Part shown: piece by piece, positions 1-6,899 of the stretch
Numbering within the stretch: position 1 is the stretch's first letter
How the letters are laid out: every line of letters begins with the position of its first letter
Assembly (NCBI GenBank): GCA_016183935.1
Contig: JACPDR010000019.1
Span: 62,001 to 126,000, forward strand
Direction of reading: 5' to 3'
Length of the DNA stretch: 64,000 nt
Source: Caulobacterales bacterium
Lineage (GTDB): Bacteria > Pseudomonadota > Alphaproteobacteria > Caulobacterales > Caulobacteraceae
The notes under the pieces: model-generated
What the model was told of the DNA's origin: nothing
The model's database searches: none
What the model saw: only the letters and a program-made list of their open reading frames with translations
Program-made: the position numbers and the translations under genes

Positions 1-102
1 GGCCTCGCCGTCCTCGAGGTCGGGCAGGGCGTTCAGCCGCTCGGGCCGCGACAGGGTCCATAGTTCGATGGCGCCGCGCCGTTCTGTCTGGATCAGGGTC
101 AT
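1..102 (-). CDS. Enoyl-CoA hydratase/isomerase family protein, N-terminal fragment
   Basis: Reading leftwards from an ATG at 102, 34 codons stay open to the window edge. The product begins MTLIQTERRGAIELWTLSRP and continues ERLNALPDL. The pattern of a short beta strand followed by SRPERLNAL is typical of the crotonase fold N-terminus (usually NRPxxxNAL), where CoA esters are hydrated or isomerised. Only the first 34 residues are visible, so the catalytic residues and substrate cannot be judged. The call rests on this short motif alone. Confidence 0.6.
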   Translation of the reverse strand, partial: MTLIQTERRGAIELWTLSRPERLNALPDLEDGEA

Positions 103-172
103 GCGCCAGCAGTGCCGCAATCCGCCGTCCGCGACAATTCCCCATGGCCTCCCGACCGGCTACTGATCCCCG

Positions 173-376
173 ATGCCCGCCACCCCGCCGCCGCCCGGCC
201 CGCCGCGTTCGATCGCCACGCCCTGCGTCAAGGTCTGCATCGTCGACGGCGCCACCGGCCTGTGCCTCGGCTGCTGGCGCACCCTGTCCGAGATCGGCGG
301 CTGGAGCGGCCTCACCGACGCGGAGAGGGCGCGGATCATGGCGGAGCTGCCGGTGCGCGCGAAAGCGCGGGAATAG
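173..376 (+). CDS. DUF1289 domain protein
   Basis: A 67-residue protein with the DUF1289 signature: CVKVC near residue 18, then TGLCLGCWRT and EIGGW, ending in a short helix rich in Ala and Glu. The four conserved cysteines (CxxxC and CxGC) could bind a metal or Fe-S centre, but no function is established for the family and none can be read here. The length is normal for DUF1289. It stands alone, 70 bases before the aspartic protease gene on the same strand. Confidence 0.85.
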   Translation: MPATPPPPGPPRSIATPCVKVCIVDGATGLCLGCWRTLSEIGGWSGLTDAERARIMAELPVRAKARE

Positions 377-444
377 CCTCCCGCCTTAACCCCCCGCCAA
401 CCATCCCTCTTCACCGCATCCCAACCGCCTCGTGCGAAAACCCC

Positions 445-954
445 ATGATGCGGTTCGACCTGTCCTCCGCGGCCGTTATGGCCCTCGCCGTCGCCTCGGC
501 CCTGACCACCGCCTGGGGGATGGATCAGGCCGGCCTGCGCGGCCAGGCCCAGGCCGCCACGCCCGTCCCTTCGACTCCGGCAGCGGGCGCCCCCGCCCAG
601 GTGCTAAAGGCCGCCAACGGCCACTATTGGGCCGACGCCCTGATCGAGGGCCGCGCCGTCCGCGTCATGGTCGACACCGGGGCCAGCGTCGTGGCCCTGA
701 CCCGCGATGACGCCGCCCGCCTCGGCCTCAGGCTCGAGCCCGCCGACTTTTCCGCCACCGTGGTCACCGCCTCCGGCCCGGTCCGCGCCGCCGCGGTCGA
801 GCTTCAGGCCGTCGCCGTCGCCGGCGCCCGGGTCGACCGCGTCGAGGCCCTCGTCGTCGAGGCCGGCCTGCCGCACAGCCTGCTCGGCATGAGCTATCTG
901 GGGCGGCTGTCCTCGTTCAGCGCCACGCCGGCGGGGCTGACGCTCCGGCCGTAG
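445..954 (+). CDS. Retropepsin-like aspartic protease (TIGR02281 type), secreted or membrane-anchored
   Basis: The reading frame stays open upstream to 112, but the likely start is the ATG pair at 445/448, because residues 1-30 then form a hydrophobic N-terminal segment (AAVMALAVASALTTAWG). The catalytic motif VDTGASVVALT lies near residue 75, followed by the second hydrophobic signature around LPHSLLGMSYL, as in single-domain clan AA proteases that act as dimers. The 169-residue length fits the TIGR02281 family. The substrate is unknown; a periplasmic or inner-membrane location is inferred. Confidence 0.82.
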   Translation: MMRFDLSSAAVMALAVASALTTAWGMDQAGLRGQAQAATPVPSTPAAGAPAQVLKAANGHYWADALIEGRAVRVMVDTGASVVALTRDDAARLGLRLEPADFSATVVTASGPVRAAAVELQAVAVAGARVDRVEALVVEAGLPHSLLGMSYLGRLSSFSATPAGLTLRP

Positions 955-1040
955 GCGATTGGTGGTTAGTGGCTAGTGATTGCCGCTTCCCTGTCTGCGG
1001 AAGGGCGGCGTGGACGGCTCCGTCGCACAGGCGGCGGCCA

Positions 1041-1074
1041 GCCACTAACCACTAACCACTAACCACTAGCCACT
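1041..1074. repeat. Tandem heptamer repeat (ACCACTA)
   Basis: Four to five head-to-tail copies of a seven-base unit (A/G)CCACTA, just downstream of the TauE/SafE stop codon. A diverged, oppositely oriented copy lies at about 962-980 (GGTTAGTGGCTAGTG), so the two blocks could pair as an imperfect inverted repeat between the convergent genes ending at 954 and 1078. Function unknown. Confidence 0.7.
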
Positions 1075-1077
1075 CCC

Positions 1078-1902
1078 TCAAACCGCCTTCACCACCACCA
1101 CCACCGCCGTCGCCAGCAGATACAGCGCGAACGCCTTCCTCAGCACGCGCCGGTCCAGCGAATGCGCCAGTTTCGCGCCCCACGGCGCCACCGCCGTGGT
1201 CAGCACCGCCATCACCACCGCGCCCGGGACGTTGACATAGCCCAGCGACAGCGGCGGCCGCCCGACCGCGTCCCAGCCGAACACGACGAAGCCCAGCGTC
1301 GCCGTCGCCCCGATCGCCACCCCGAAGCCCGAGGCCGTCGCCACCGCCTGGTGGATCGGCCGCCCGCACAGGGTCATCAGCATGCCGCCGAAGCTGCCGC
1401 CGCCGATCCCCATCATCGCCGACAGCCCGCCGATCACCGTCCCGAACCCGCGCCGCCCCCAACCCGTCGGCAGATCCGGCCGCAGCACCACCCGCTCGGG
1501 CATCAGCCCCAGCTGCGCCGCCACCCCCGCCAGGCAGACGGCATAGACGATGGCCAGTCCCTCCATGGAGGTCACGCCCGCCACGGCCGCCCCGACCAGC
1601 CCCCCGAACGCCACCCACGGCGTCCAGGTCCTCAGCACCACCTCGTCCACCGCCCCGTGCGTCCGGTGCGCCCTCAGCGACCGCCACGAGGTCGCGACGA
1701 TGGTCAGCAGCGAGGTCCCGATCGCCACGTGCAGATTGCTCTCGCCGCCGACGCCCAGCACCTCGAAGGCGTAGAACACCGCCGGCACGATCACCGTGCC
1801 GCCGCCCACGCCGAACAGCCCGGCGATGACGCCGCCCACCAGCCCGGCGGCGATCAACGCGGCCAGCAGCAACAGGATCTCGGTCAGAGGCAGGGCGGTC
1901 AT
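1078..1902 (-). CDS. Sulfite exporter TauE/SafE family permease
   Basis: A 274-residue polytopic membrane protein with the two half-repeats of the TauE/SafE family: GLVGGVIAGLFGVGGGTVIVP at the N-terminus and GLSAMMGIGGGSFGGMLM in the middle, each a Gly-rich GxGGG loop. About eight hydrophobic segments are visible. The family moves sulfur-containing or organic anions across the inner membrane; the substrate here is not determinable. The ATG at 1902 (MTALPL) is chosen; an ATG 18 bases upstream (MAKASS) is also possible, with GGAGGA directly abutting it. Confidence 0.85.
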   Translation of the reverse strand: MTALPLTEILLLLAALIAAGLVGGVIAGLFGVGGGTVIVPAVFYAFEVLGVGGESNLHVAIGTSLLTIVATSWRSLRAHRTHGAVDEVVLRTWTPWVAFGGLVGAAVAGVTSMEGLAIVYAVCLAGVAAQLGLMPERVVLRPDLPTGWGRRGFGTVIGGLSAMMGIGGGSFGGMLMTLCGRPIHQAVATASGFGVAIGATATLGFVVFGWDAVGRPPLSLGYVNVPGAVVMAVLTTAVAPWGAKLAHSLDRRVLRKAFALYLLATAVVVVVKAV

Positions 1903-2025
1903 GGAGGAAGCCTTAGCCATTCCTCCGCCGCAGGGGGAGAGGGCTCCCTCAAGCCGCCGTCGAGGCAACCTTTCCCTGTCAACCCCCGTTCTCTCCGCTC
2001 GAGGCATTCGCCGGAAAGAACCCCC

Positions 2026-3120
2026 ATGACCGCGACCCACACCCTGTCGGCCCTCGCGGCCGGCGCGCTGGCCCTGTCCGCCGCCGGCGCCGCCCAAGCC
2101 CAGACGCCCTACACCAGCTATCAGTCCGGTCAGGCCGGCGTGCCCTCGTCGTGCCGCAACGTCGAGCAACTGGCCAACGGCTACGTCTCGGCGGAATGCC
2201 AGACCGAGGGCGGCTTCCGCTGGAGCTCGATCCGCAGCGTCGATTGCCGGAGCGCCATCACCAACCGCGACGGCGTGCTGAGCTGCAGCGGCGCCGCCGC
2301 CACCGTCGGACCGCTCTATCCCGACGACTCCTACGGCTCCGGCCAGAGCTATGGGCAGCCCTCCGTGCAGGATCAGCCCGGCGGCGTCTTCGGCGCCATC
2401 CTCGGCGCCCTGTTCGGCGGTCAGACCGCCCAGCCCGACGACGAGGTCCTCGACGAGGACTGGAGCCGGGGCCGTCGGCCCCTCTACCAGCGCCGCGCCG
2501 ATCTCGACGCCCGCATCGACGCCGGCGTCCGCGCCGGCTCGATCAGCCGCACCGAGGCCAGCCGCCTGCGCGACGACTACGAGGTCCTCGTGCAGCTTGA
2601 GACCCGCTACGCCGCCGACGGCCGGATGACCACGACCGAGCGCCGGGACCTGCGCGACCGGTACCGCGCCCTGGCCGAACGCGTCGGCGACGAGCGCCGT
2701 GACGACGACATGGGCTATGGCGACTGGCGTCCGCTGGACGAGCAGCGCGCGGCCTTCTTCGCCCGCGTCGACGTGGGCGTGCGGGACCGCGCCCTGACCC
2801 GCAGCGAGGGAACCCGGCTGCGGGCCGACTTCGACGCCCTGGTCCGGCTCGAGTCCGATTATCGCCGCGACGGCCTGAGCGCCCGCGAGCAGGAAGACCT
2901 GACCGCTCGCCTCGCCGACCTCGACCGCCGCGTCGGCGATGTCGCGTATGACGGCGGCTACGGCTACGACTCCCGCGCGGCCGAGATCGAGGCCCGCATC
3001 GTCGCCGGCGAGCGCAGCGGCCAGATCAGCCGCTCGGAGGCCGCCCGCCTGCGCGACGAGCTGCGCGACCTGACCCGCCGCTGGGCCGACCTCGAGGCCC
3101 GCGTCAGCCTCCGCCGCTAA
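2026..3120 (+). CDS. Secreted protein with Cys-rich N-terminal domain and three helical repeats
   Basis: 364 residues. The ATG at 2026 gives a signal peptide ending AAGAAQAQ. Residues about 40-95 hold a domain with several cysteines (SCRNVEQL, SAECQTEGGFRW, VDCRSA, LSCSG) reminiscent of cyanovirin-like folds, though this is only a guess. Three charged helical repeats follow at about 150-225, 233-306 and 316-364, each with the core ARI(D/V)xGxRxGxIxRxEAxRLRxD. The last repeat is cut short by the stop codon. I do not recognise a named family. Confidence 0.75.
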   Translation: MTATHTLSALAAGALALSAAGAAQAQTPYTSYQSGQAGVPSSCRNVEQLANGYVSAECQTEGGFRWSSIRSVDCRSAITNRDGVLSCSGAAATVGPLYPDDSYGSGQSYGQPSVQDQPGGVFGAILGALFGGQTAQPDDEVLDEDWSRGRRPLYQRRADLDARIDAGVRAGSISRTEASRLRDDYEVLVQLETRYAADGRMTTTERRDLRDRYRALAERVGDERRDDDMGYGDWRPLDEQRAAFFARVDVGVRDRALTRSEGTRLRADFDALVRLESDYRRDGLSAREQEDLTARLADLDRRVGDVAYDGGYGYDSRAAEIEARIVAGERSGQISRSEAARLRDELRDLTRRWADLEARVSLRR

Positions 3121-3248
3121 GGTCTGGCCGGGGGCGGTTCGCCGCCCCCTTGGTCGTCCGGCCCGGCCGCCCATGGCATGGCCGACAGCGCACCGCGACA
3201 ACCGGCCCGCCTTCCGGCTAAGCTTCTGCGCACAGGAGCTTCCGCCGC

Positions 3249-4535
3249 ATGACCGAGCCCGACACCGCCCCCGCCCCCGGCTCCCGCTGGCGCCTGATCG
3301 GTCCCGGTCTCGTCGCGGCCGCCACCGGCGTCGGGGCCGGCGACCTTGTCGCCACCCTGATCGCCGGCTCGATGTTCGGCTACGCCCTGCTCTGGGCGGC
3401 GGTGCTCGGCACGCTGCTGAAGATCTCGCTGGCCGAGGCCGTCGGCCGCTGGGCGCTCGCCTCCGGTCGGACCATCTTCGACGGCTGGTCCAGCCTCGGG
3501 CCCGGCTGGTTCGGCGGCCGTCTCAACTGGGCCAGCGTCTATTTCGGCGTCTATGTGGTGGTCTGGGGCTTCGTCTACGGGGCCACCGCCATGACCGCCT
3601 CGGCCCTGCCGGTGGCGGCGCTGCTGGACGGCACGCCGCTGGCGCTCGATCTCAAGGCCTGGGCCATGATCTTCGGCGTCATCGGCCTGGTGATGGTCTG
3701 GTTCAACCGCTACCCGGTGTTCGAGAAGGTGATGACGGCGCTGGTGGCGGTGATGTTCGTCACCGTCACGGCCCTGGCGGTGATCGTCGCCCCCGACCTG
3801 CCGGCGCTGGCCCGCGGCCTGGCGCCCTCCCTGCCGCCGGGCGCCGCCTACTACACCCTCGGCCTGATCGGCGGGGTAGGGGGCACCATCACCCTGGCCG
3901 CCTACGGTTACTGGATCGGCCAGAAGGGCTGGCGCGGGCCCGCGTGGATGACCGTCATGCGGCTCGACAACCGCGTCGGCTACGCCGTCACCGGCGTCTT
4001 CGTCATCGCCATGCTGATCGTCGGCGCCGAGCTGCTCCATGCCTCCAACATCGCCCTGGCCGGCGGCGAGCGCGGCCTGCTCGACCTCGACGGCGTGCTG
4101 CGCGAGCGCTTCGGCGACGTCGTCGGCGTCCTGTTCCTGATCGGCTTCTTCGCGGCCAGCTTCTCGTCGCTGATCGGGGTGTGGCAGGGGGTCAGCCTGA
4201 TGTTCGCCGACTTCTGGGCCCACCTGCGCGGCCGCTCCGGCGACCCGGCGGCGACGGGCGAGGCCAGCCCCGCCTACCGCGGCTACCTGCTGTGGCTGAC
4301 CTTCCCGCCCATGGCCCTGCTGTTCATGGACCGGCCCTTCGGCCTGATCGTCGCCTACGGCGCGCTCGGCGCCCTGTTCATGCCCTTCCTGGCCCTGACC
4401 CTGATCTGGCTGCTCAACTCGCAGCGCACCCCGGCCGAATGGCGCAGCGGCTGGCTGTCGAACGCCATGCTCGGGGCCGGCGGCCTGCTGTTCTGCGTGC
4501 TGGCGGGGCGGGAGCTGGCCGGCCTGTTCGGCTAG
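3249..4535 (+). CDS. Nramp-family-like membrane transporter (non-canonical metal-site motifs)
   Basis: A 428-residue, roughly 11-helix protein starting MTEPDTAPAPGSRW, with the first helix region GPGLVAAATGVGAGDLVATL. The overall architecture matches Nramp/NRAMP-related transporters of the APC fold. The canonical helix-1 DPGN motif reads GAGD here, and the helix-6 MPH motif is replaced by sequence around TLAAYGYWIGQ. Family membership is therefore likely, but Mn/Fe specificity should not be assumed. The stop codon overlaps that of the convergent alkyltransferase gene at a shared CTAG. Confidence 0.78.
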   Translation: MTEPDTAPAPGSRWRLIGPGLVAAATGVGAGDLVATLIAGSMFGYALLWAAVLGTLLKISLAEAVGRWALASGRTIFDGWSSLGPGWFGGRLNWASVYFGVYVVVWGFVYGATAMTASALPVAALLDGTPLALDLKAWAMIFGVIGLVMVWFNRYPVFEKVMTALVAVMFVTVTALAVIVAPDLPALARGLAPSLPPGAAYYTLGLIGGVGGTITLAAYGYWIGQKGWRGPAWMTVMRLDNRVGYAVTGVFVIAMLIVGAELLHASNIALAGGERGLLDLDGVLRERFGDVVGVLFLIGFFAASFSSLIGVWQGVSLMFADFWAHLRGRSGDPAATGEASPAYRGYLLWLTFPPMALLFMDRPFGLIVAYGALGALFMPFLALTLIWLLNSQRTPAEWRSGWLSNAMLGAGGLLFCVLAGRELAGLFG

Positions 4536-5056
4536 ATCAGCAGCGCGCCCTCGTGGCGCAGCAGCCAGCCCTTGCGCTCCAGCCCGCCGCCGAAGCCGAC
4601 CAGAGCCCCGTCCGCCCCGATCACCCGGTGGCAGGCCAGCACCAGCGGGATGGGGTTGCGGTTCAGCGCCACCCCCGCCGCCTGCGCCGCGCCGGGCTCG
4701 CCCGCGCGCTTCGCCATCTCGCCGTAGCTGATGGTCACGCCCGCCGGCACCCCGGCCAGCGCCCGCCAGACGCGGGCGTGAAAGCCGTCGCCCGCCACCG
4801 CTCCGTCCAGCGACCACGGCGCCCGCGTCAGGGCCTCTCGGTCACCTTCGAAATAGGCGGCGATGGTCCGCGCCAGCGCCGCCGGGACCGCGCCGTCGGC
4901 CAGGGCCGCATCCGGGTATTCCCGCCGCATCGCCTTGACCAATCCGTCGCCGAACGACAGGCCGCGCAGCACGTCCGCGCCGTCGCAGGCCAGGGCCAGC
5001 GGGCCGATCGGGCTGTCCAGCCACGACAGGGTGAGATGGACGGGCGCGTCGCTCAT
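4532..5056 (-). CDS. Methylated-DNA--[protein]-cysteine S-methyltransferase family protein
   Basis: 174 residues. The C-terminal half carries the alkyltransferase core: FHARVWRALAGVPAGVTISYGEMA, then NRNPIPLVLACHRVIGADG and GGLERKGWLL. The acceptor cysteine is present, but the usual PCHR motif reads ACHR. These enzymes remove alkyl groups from O6-alkylguanine by suicide transfer. The start overlaps the stop of the upstream ICL/PEPM gene by ATGA, so the two are probably co-translated. A second, canonical copy lies at 60476. Confidence 0.87.
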   Translation of the reverse strand: MSDAPVHLTLSWLDSPIGPLALACDGADVLRGLSFGDGLVKAMRREYPDAALADGAVPAALARTIAAYFEGDREALTRAPWSLDGAVAGDGFHARVWRALAGVPAGVTISYGEMAKRAGEPGAAQAAGVALNRNPIPLVLACHRVIGADGALVGFGGGLERKGWLLRHEGALLI

Positions 5057-5841
5057 CGGTTCTCCGGCATCAGCGCGTTCAGCTCGCCCCAGCCCAGCGC
5101 CCCGTCCATCAGCGGCGCCGACCGGCCGTCCTTGAGGAAGCCGCGGGTCAGCGCCGCCGCACGGCCCAGCGCCGCTCCGACGATCCCCGATCCCGCGCTC
5201 AGCCGCCGCACGCCCAGCGCCTCCAGCGCCCGCGCATCCGGCAGGCCGGGGAAGGCCAGCAGGTTCAGCGGCGCCTCCGTCGCCTTGACCAGCTCCGCGA
5301 TGCCCGCCTCGTCGACCAGTCCCGGCGCGAACAGCCCGTCCGCGCCCGCCGCCCGGTAGATCGCGCCGCGCCGCGCCGCTTCGGCCACGCGCGTCCCGGC
5401 CGCCCCCACGCCGGCGAGCCACACGTCGCAGCGGGCGTTGATGAACAGCTCCGGTCCCACCGCCGCCCGGATCGCCGCGATCTTGGCCGCCAGCGCCTCC
5501 GGCGAGCCGCCGCCGTCCTCGATATTGATTCCCTGCGCCCCCGCCTCGACCACCGTCCGCGCCGCCGCCGCGACCTCGGCGGGATCGTCGGAATAGCCGC
5601 CCTCGAAATCGACCGAGACCGGCAGCCCCTGCGCCGCCCGCACCACGTCCCGCGTCGCCTGGACGACCCGCTCGACCGGCAAGGCGTCGCCGTCCGGCCA
5701 GCCCAGCGCCCAGGCCACGCCCGCGCTGGTCGTGGCGATCGCCTTCGCCCCCAGCGAGCGCATCAGCGCCGCCGAGCCCCCGTCCCAGGCGTTGGGCAGG
5801 ATCAGCAGGCCGGATCGGTGCAGGTCGCGGAAGGCGGTCAT
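5053..5841 (-). CDS. Isocitrate lyase/phosphoenolpyruvate mutase family protein
   Basis: 262 residues with the ICL/PEPM barrel signatures: PNAWDGGSA near the N-terminus, TTSAGVAW, SVDFEGGYSD, GINIEDGG and FINARCDVW. Family members cleave or rearrange C-C or P-C bonds of 2-hydroxy or oxo acids using Mg2+. The short length and the absence of the isocitrate-lyase KKCGH loop argue for the general PEP mutase-like subgroup, not a glyoxylate-shunt enzyme. It is the first gene of a two-gene unit with the alkyltransferase (4-base overlap). Confidence 0.87.
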   Translation of the reverse strand: MTAFRDLHRSGLLILPNAWDGGSAALMRSLGAKAIATTSAGVAWALGWPDGDALPVERVVQATRDVVRAAQGLPVSVDFEGGYSDDPAEVAAAARTVVEAGAQGINIEDGGGSPEALAAKIAAIRAAVGPELFINARCDVWLAGVGAAGTRVAEAARRGAIYRAAGADGLFAPGLVDEAGIAELVKATEAPLNLLAFPGLPDARALEALGVRRLSAGSGIVGAALGRAAALTRGFLKDGRSAPLMDGALGWGELNALMPENR

Positions 5842-5948
5842 GGGCGTGTCTCCTTGTAAGCCCGGTCATGCCGGGGAGCCGGCCGGCCGTCTCGCGGCTT
5901 TCGGACAGGGACATCGTCCTTCCGCCACCGCCCGACAAGATCTGGCGA

Positions 5949-6734
5949 CTAGTGCGCCGCGTCGGCGGCGGCGTAGGCGGCGATCTGGATCATCCGGTAG
6001 GTCGGCGTGCCATTGATGCAGGCGCCGCCGACCCGCCGCCGCGGCCCGCCCGCCTCGGCCATGTCGGCGATGATGGCCGAACTGTCCTGCGGGCACAGCC
6101 GCCGCCGCGAGCCGTCGATGCGCCGGTTCAGCGGCAGATCGTGCGGCCACCAGTCGGGATCCCAGGCGCGGCAGGGATCGCTCCACGCCGCCTCCATCTG
6201 CGCGGCCTGCCGGGCCGCCAGCCGGCCCTCCTTCGGCGGCCACCAGCGCTCCTCGTCCGTGCGGCCGACGCGTTGTTCGGCGTCCCAGGCCCGGGCTTCG
6301 TCGGCGCTCAGGCCCTGGGGGGACGCCGGGGGCGGGCGTGGCGCGCCCTCGTTGACGCTGTGCCGCCAGAACCACCAGCTGCCGTCCGCCTCGCGCCACA
6401 CCACCGAGCGGTGGTCCGAGCTGTAGCCCCCGCCCGGCGGCATCCGCGCCCGGATCACCACCGGCGCGTCCGCCGGCGGCCGCCGGGCCGCCCATTCGGG
6501 GATGCTCACCACGTCCAGCATGTCCGAGGTCTGCGGGCCGTTCGCCGCGACCGCGCGGGCCCGTTCGCGCTCGAGCGTGCGGAAGTCGACGTCGCGCACC
6601 GCCTCGCACTGGTTTTGAGGCGGACGCTGCGCCGGGGCCGCCCCCGTGGGGGTCTGCGCCCCGGCTCCGCCCGCCGCCGCCGCCGCCTGCAGCAGCCCCA
6701 GCGCGAGCGCCCCCATCCGTGAAACCGCCCGCAT
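5949..6734 (-). CDS. Hypothetical secreted protein
   Basis: 261 residues; the ATG at 6734 gives a signal peptide (GALALGLLQAAAAAGGAGAQ). The mature part is Trp-rich (READGSWWFWRHS, ERWWPPKEG, DPDWWPHDLP) and Pro-rich, with three cysteines after the signal (NQCEAV, RRRLCPQ, GACING). No family recognised. Codon use is typical of the neighbourhood. It diverges from uvrB with about 165 bases between. Confidence 0.7.
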   Translation of the reverse strand: MRAVSRMGALALGLLQAAAAAGGAGAQTPTGAAPAQRPPQNQCEAVRDVDFRTLERERARAVAANGPQTSDMLDVVSIPEWAARRPPADAPVVIRARMPPGGGYSSDHRSVVWREADGSWWFWRHSVNEGAPRPPPASPQGLSADEARAWDAEQRVGRTDEERWWPPKEGRLAARQAAQMEAAWSDPCRAWDPDWWPHDLPLNRRIDGSRRRLCPQDSSAIIADMAEAGGPRRRVGGACINGTPTYRMIQIAAYAAADAAH

Positions 6735-6805
6735 CGCCGTGATCTCCCGTTCCGGCCCAGCTTCACCGAACCGCGAGGCGGCGGCAAGCCGACGGGACCT
6801 GACGC

Positions 6806-6829
6806 CTGCTGACACCCTGCTGTCAGCAG
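6806..6829. promoter_or_regulatory. Perfect 9-bp inverted repeat upstream of uvrB
   Basis: CTGCTGACA and TGTCAGCAG face each other across six bases, about 70 bases before the uvrB start and about 70 bases before the divergent gene. It could be an operator or a small hairpin. It does not match the alphaproteobacterial LexA box (GTTC-N7-GTTC), and no such box was seen here. Confidence 0.45.
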
Positions 6830-6899
6830 CCGCCCGCCGCATCCCCCCGCCGCCCCCGACGTTATGGCGCTGTCGCCTCCCGCCCCCTAGATTGCGTTC

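Noticed and set aside
1162-2025. Open frame upstream of the secreted repeat protein
   Set aside because: It lies antisense to the TauE/SafE gene and is Arg/His/Gln-rich low-complexity; the signal peptide at 2026 marks the true start.
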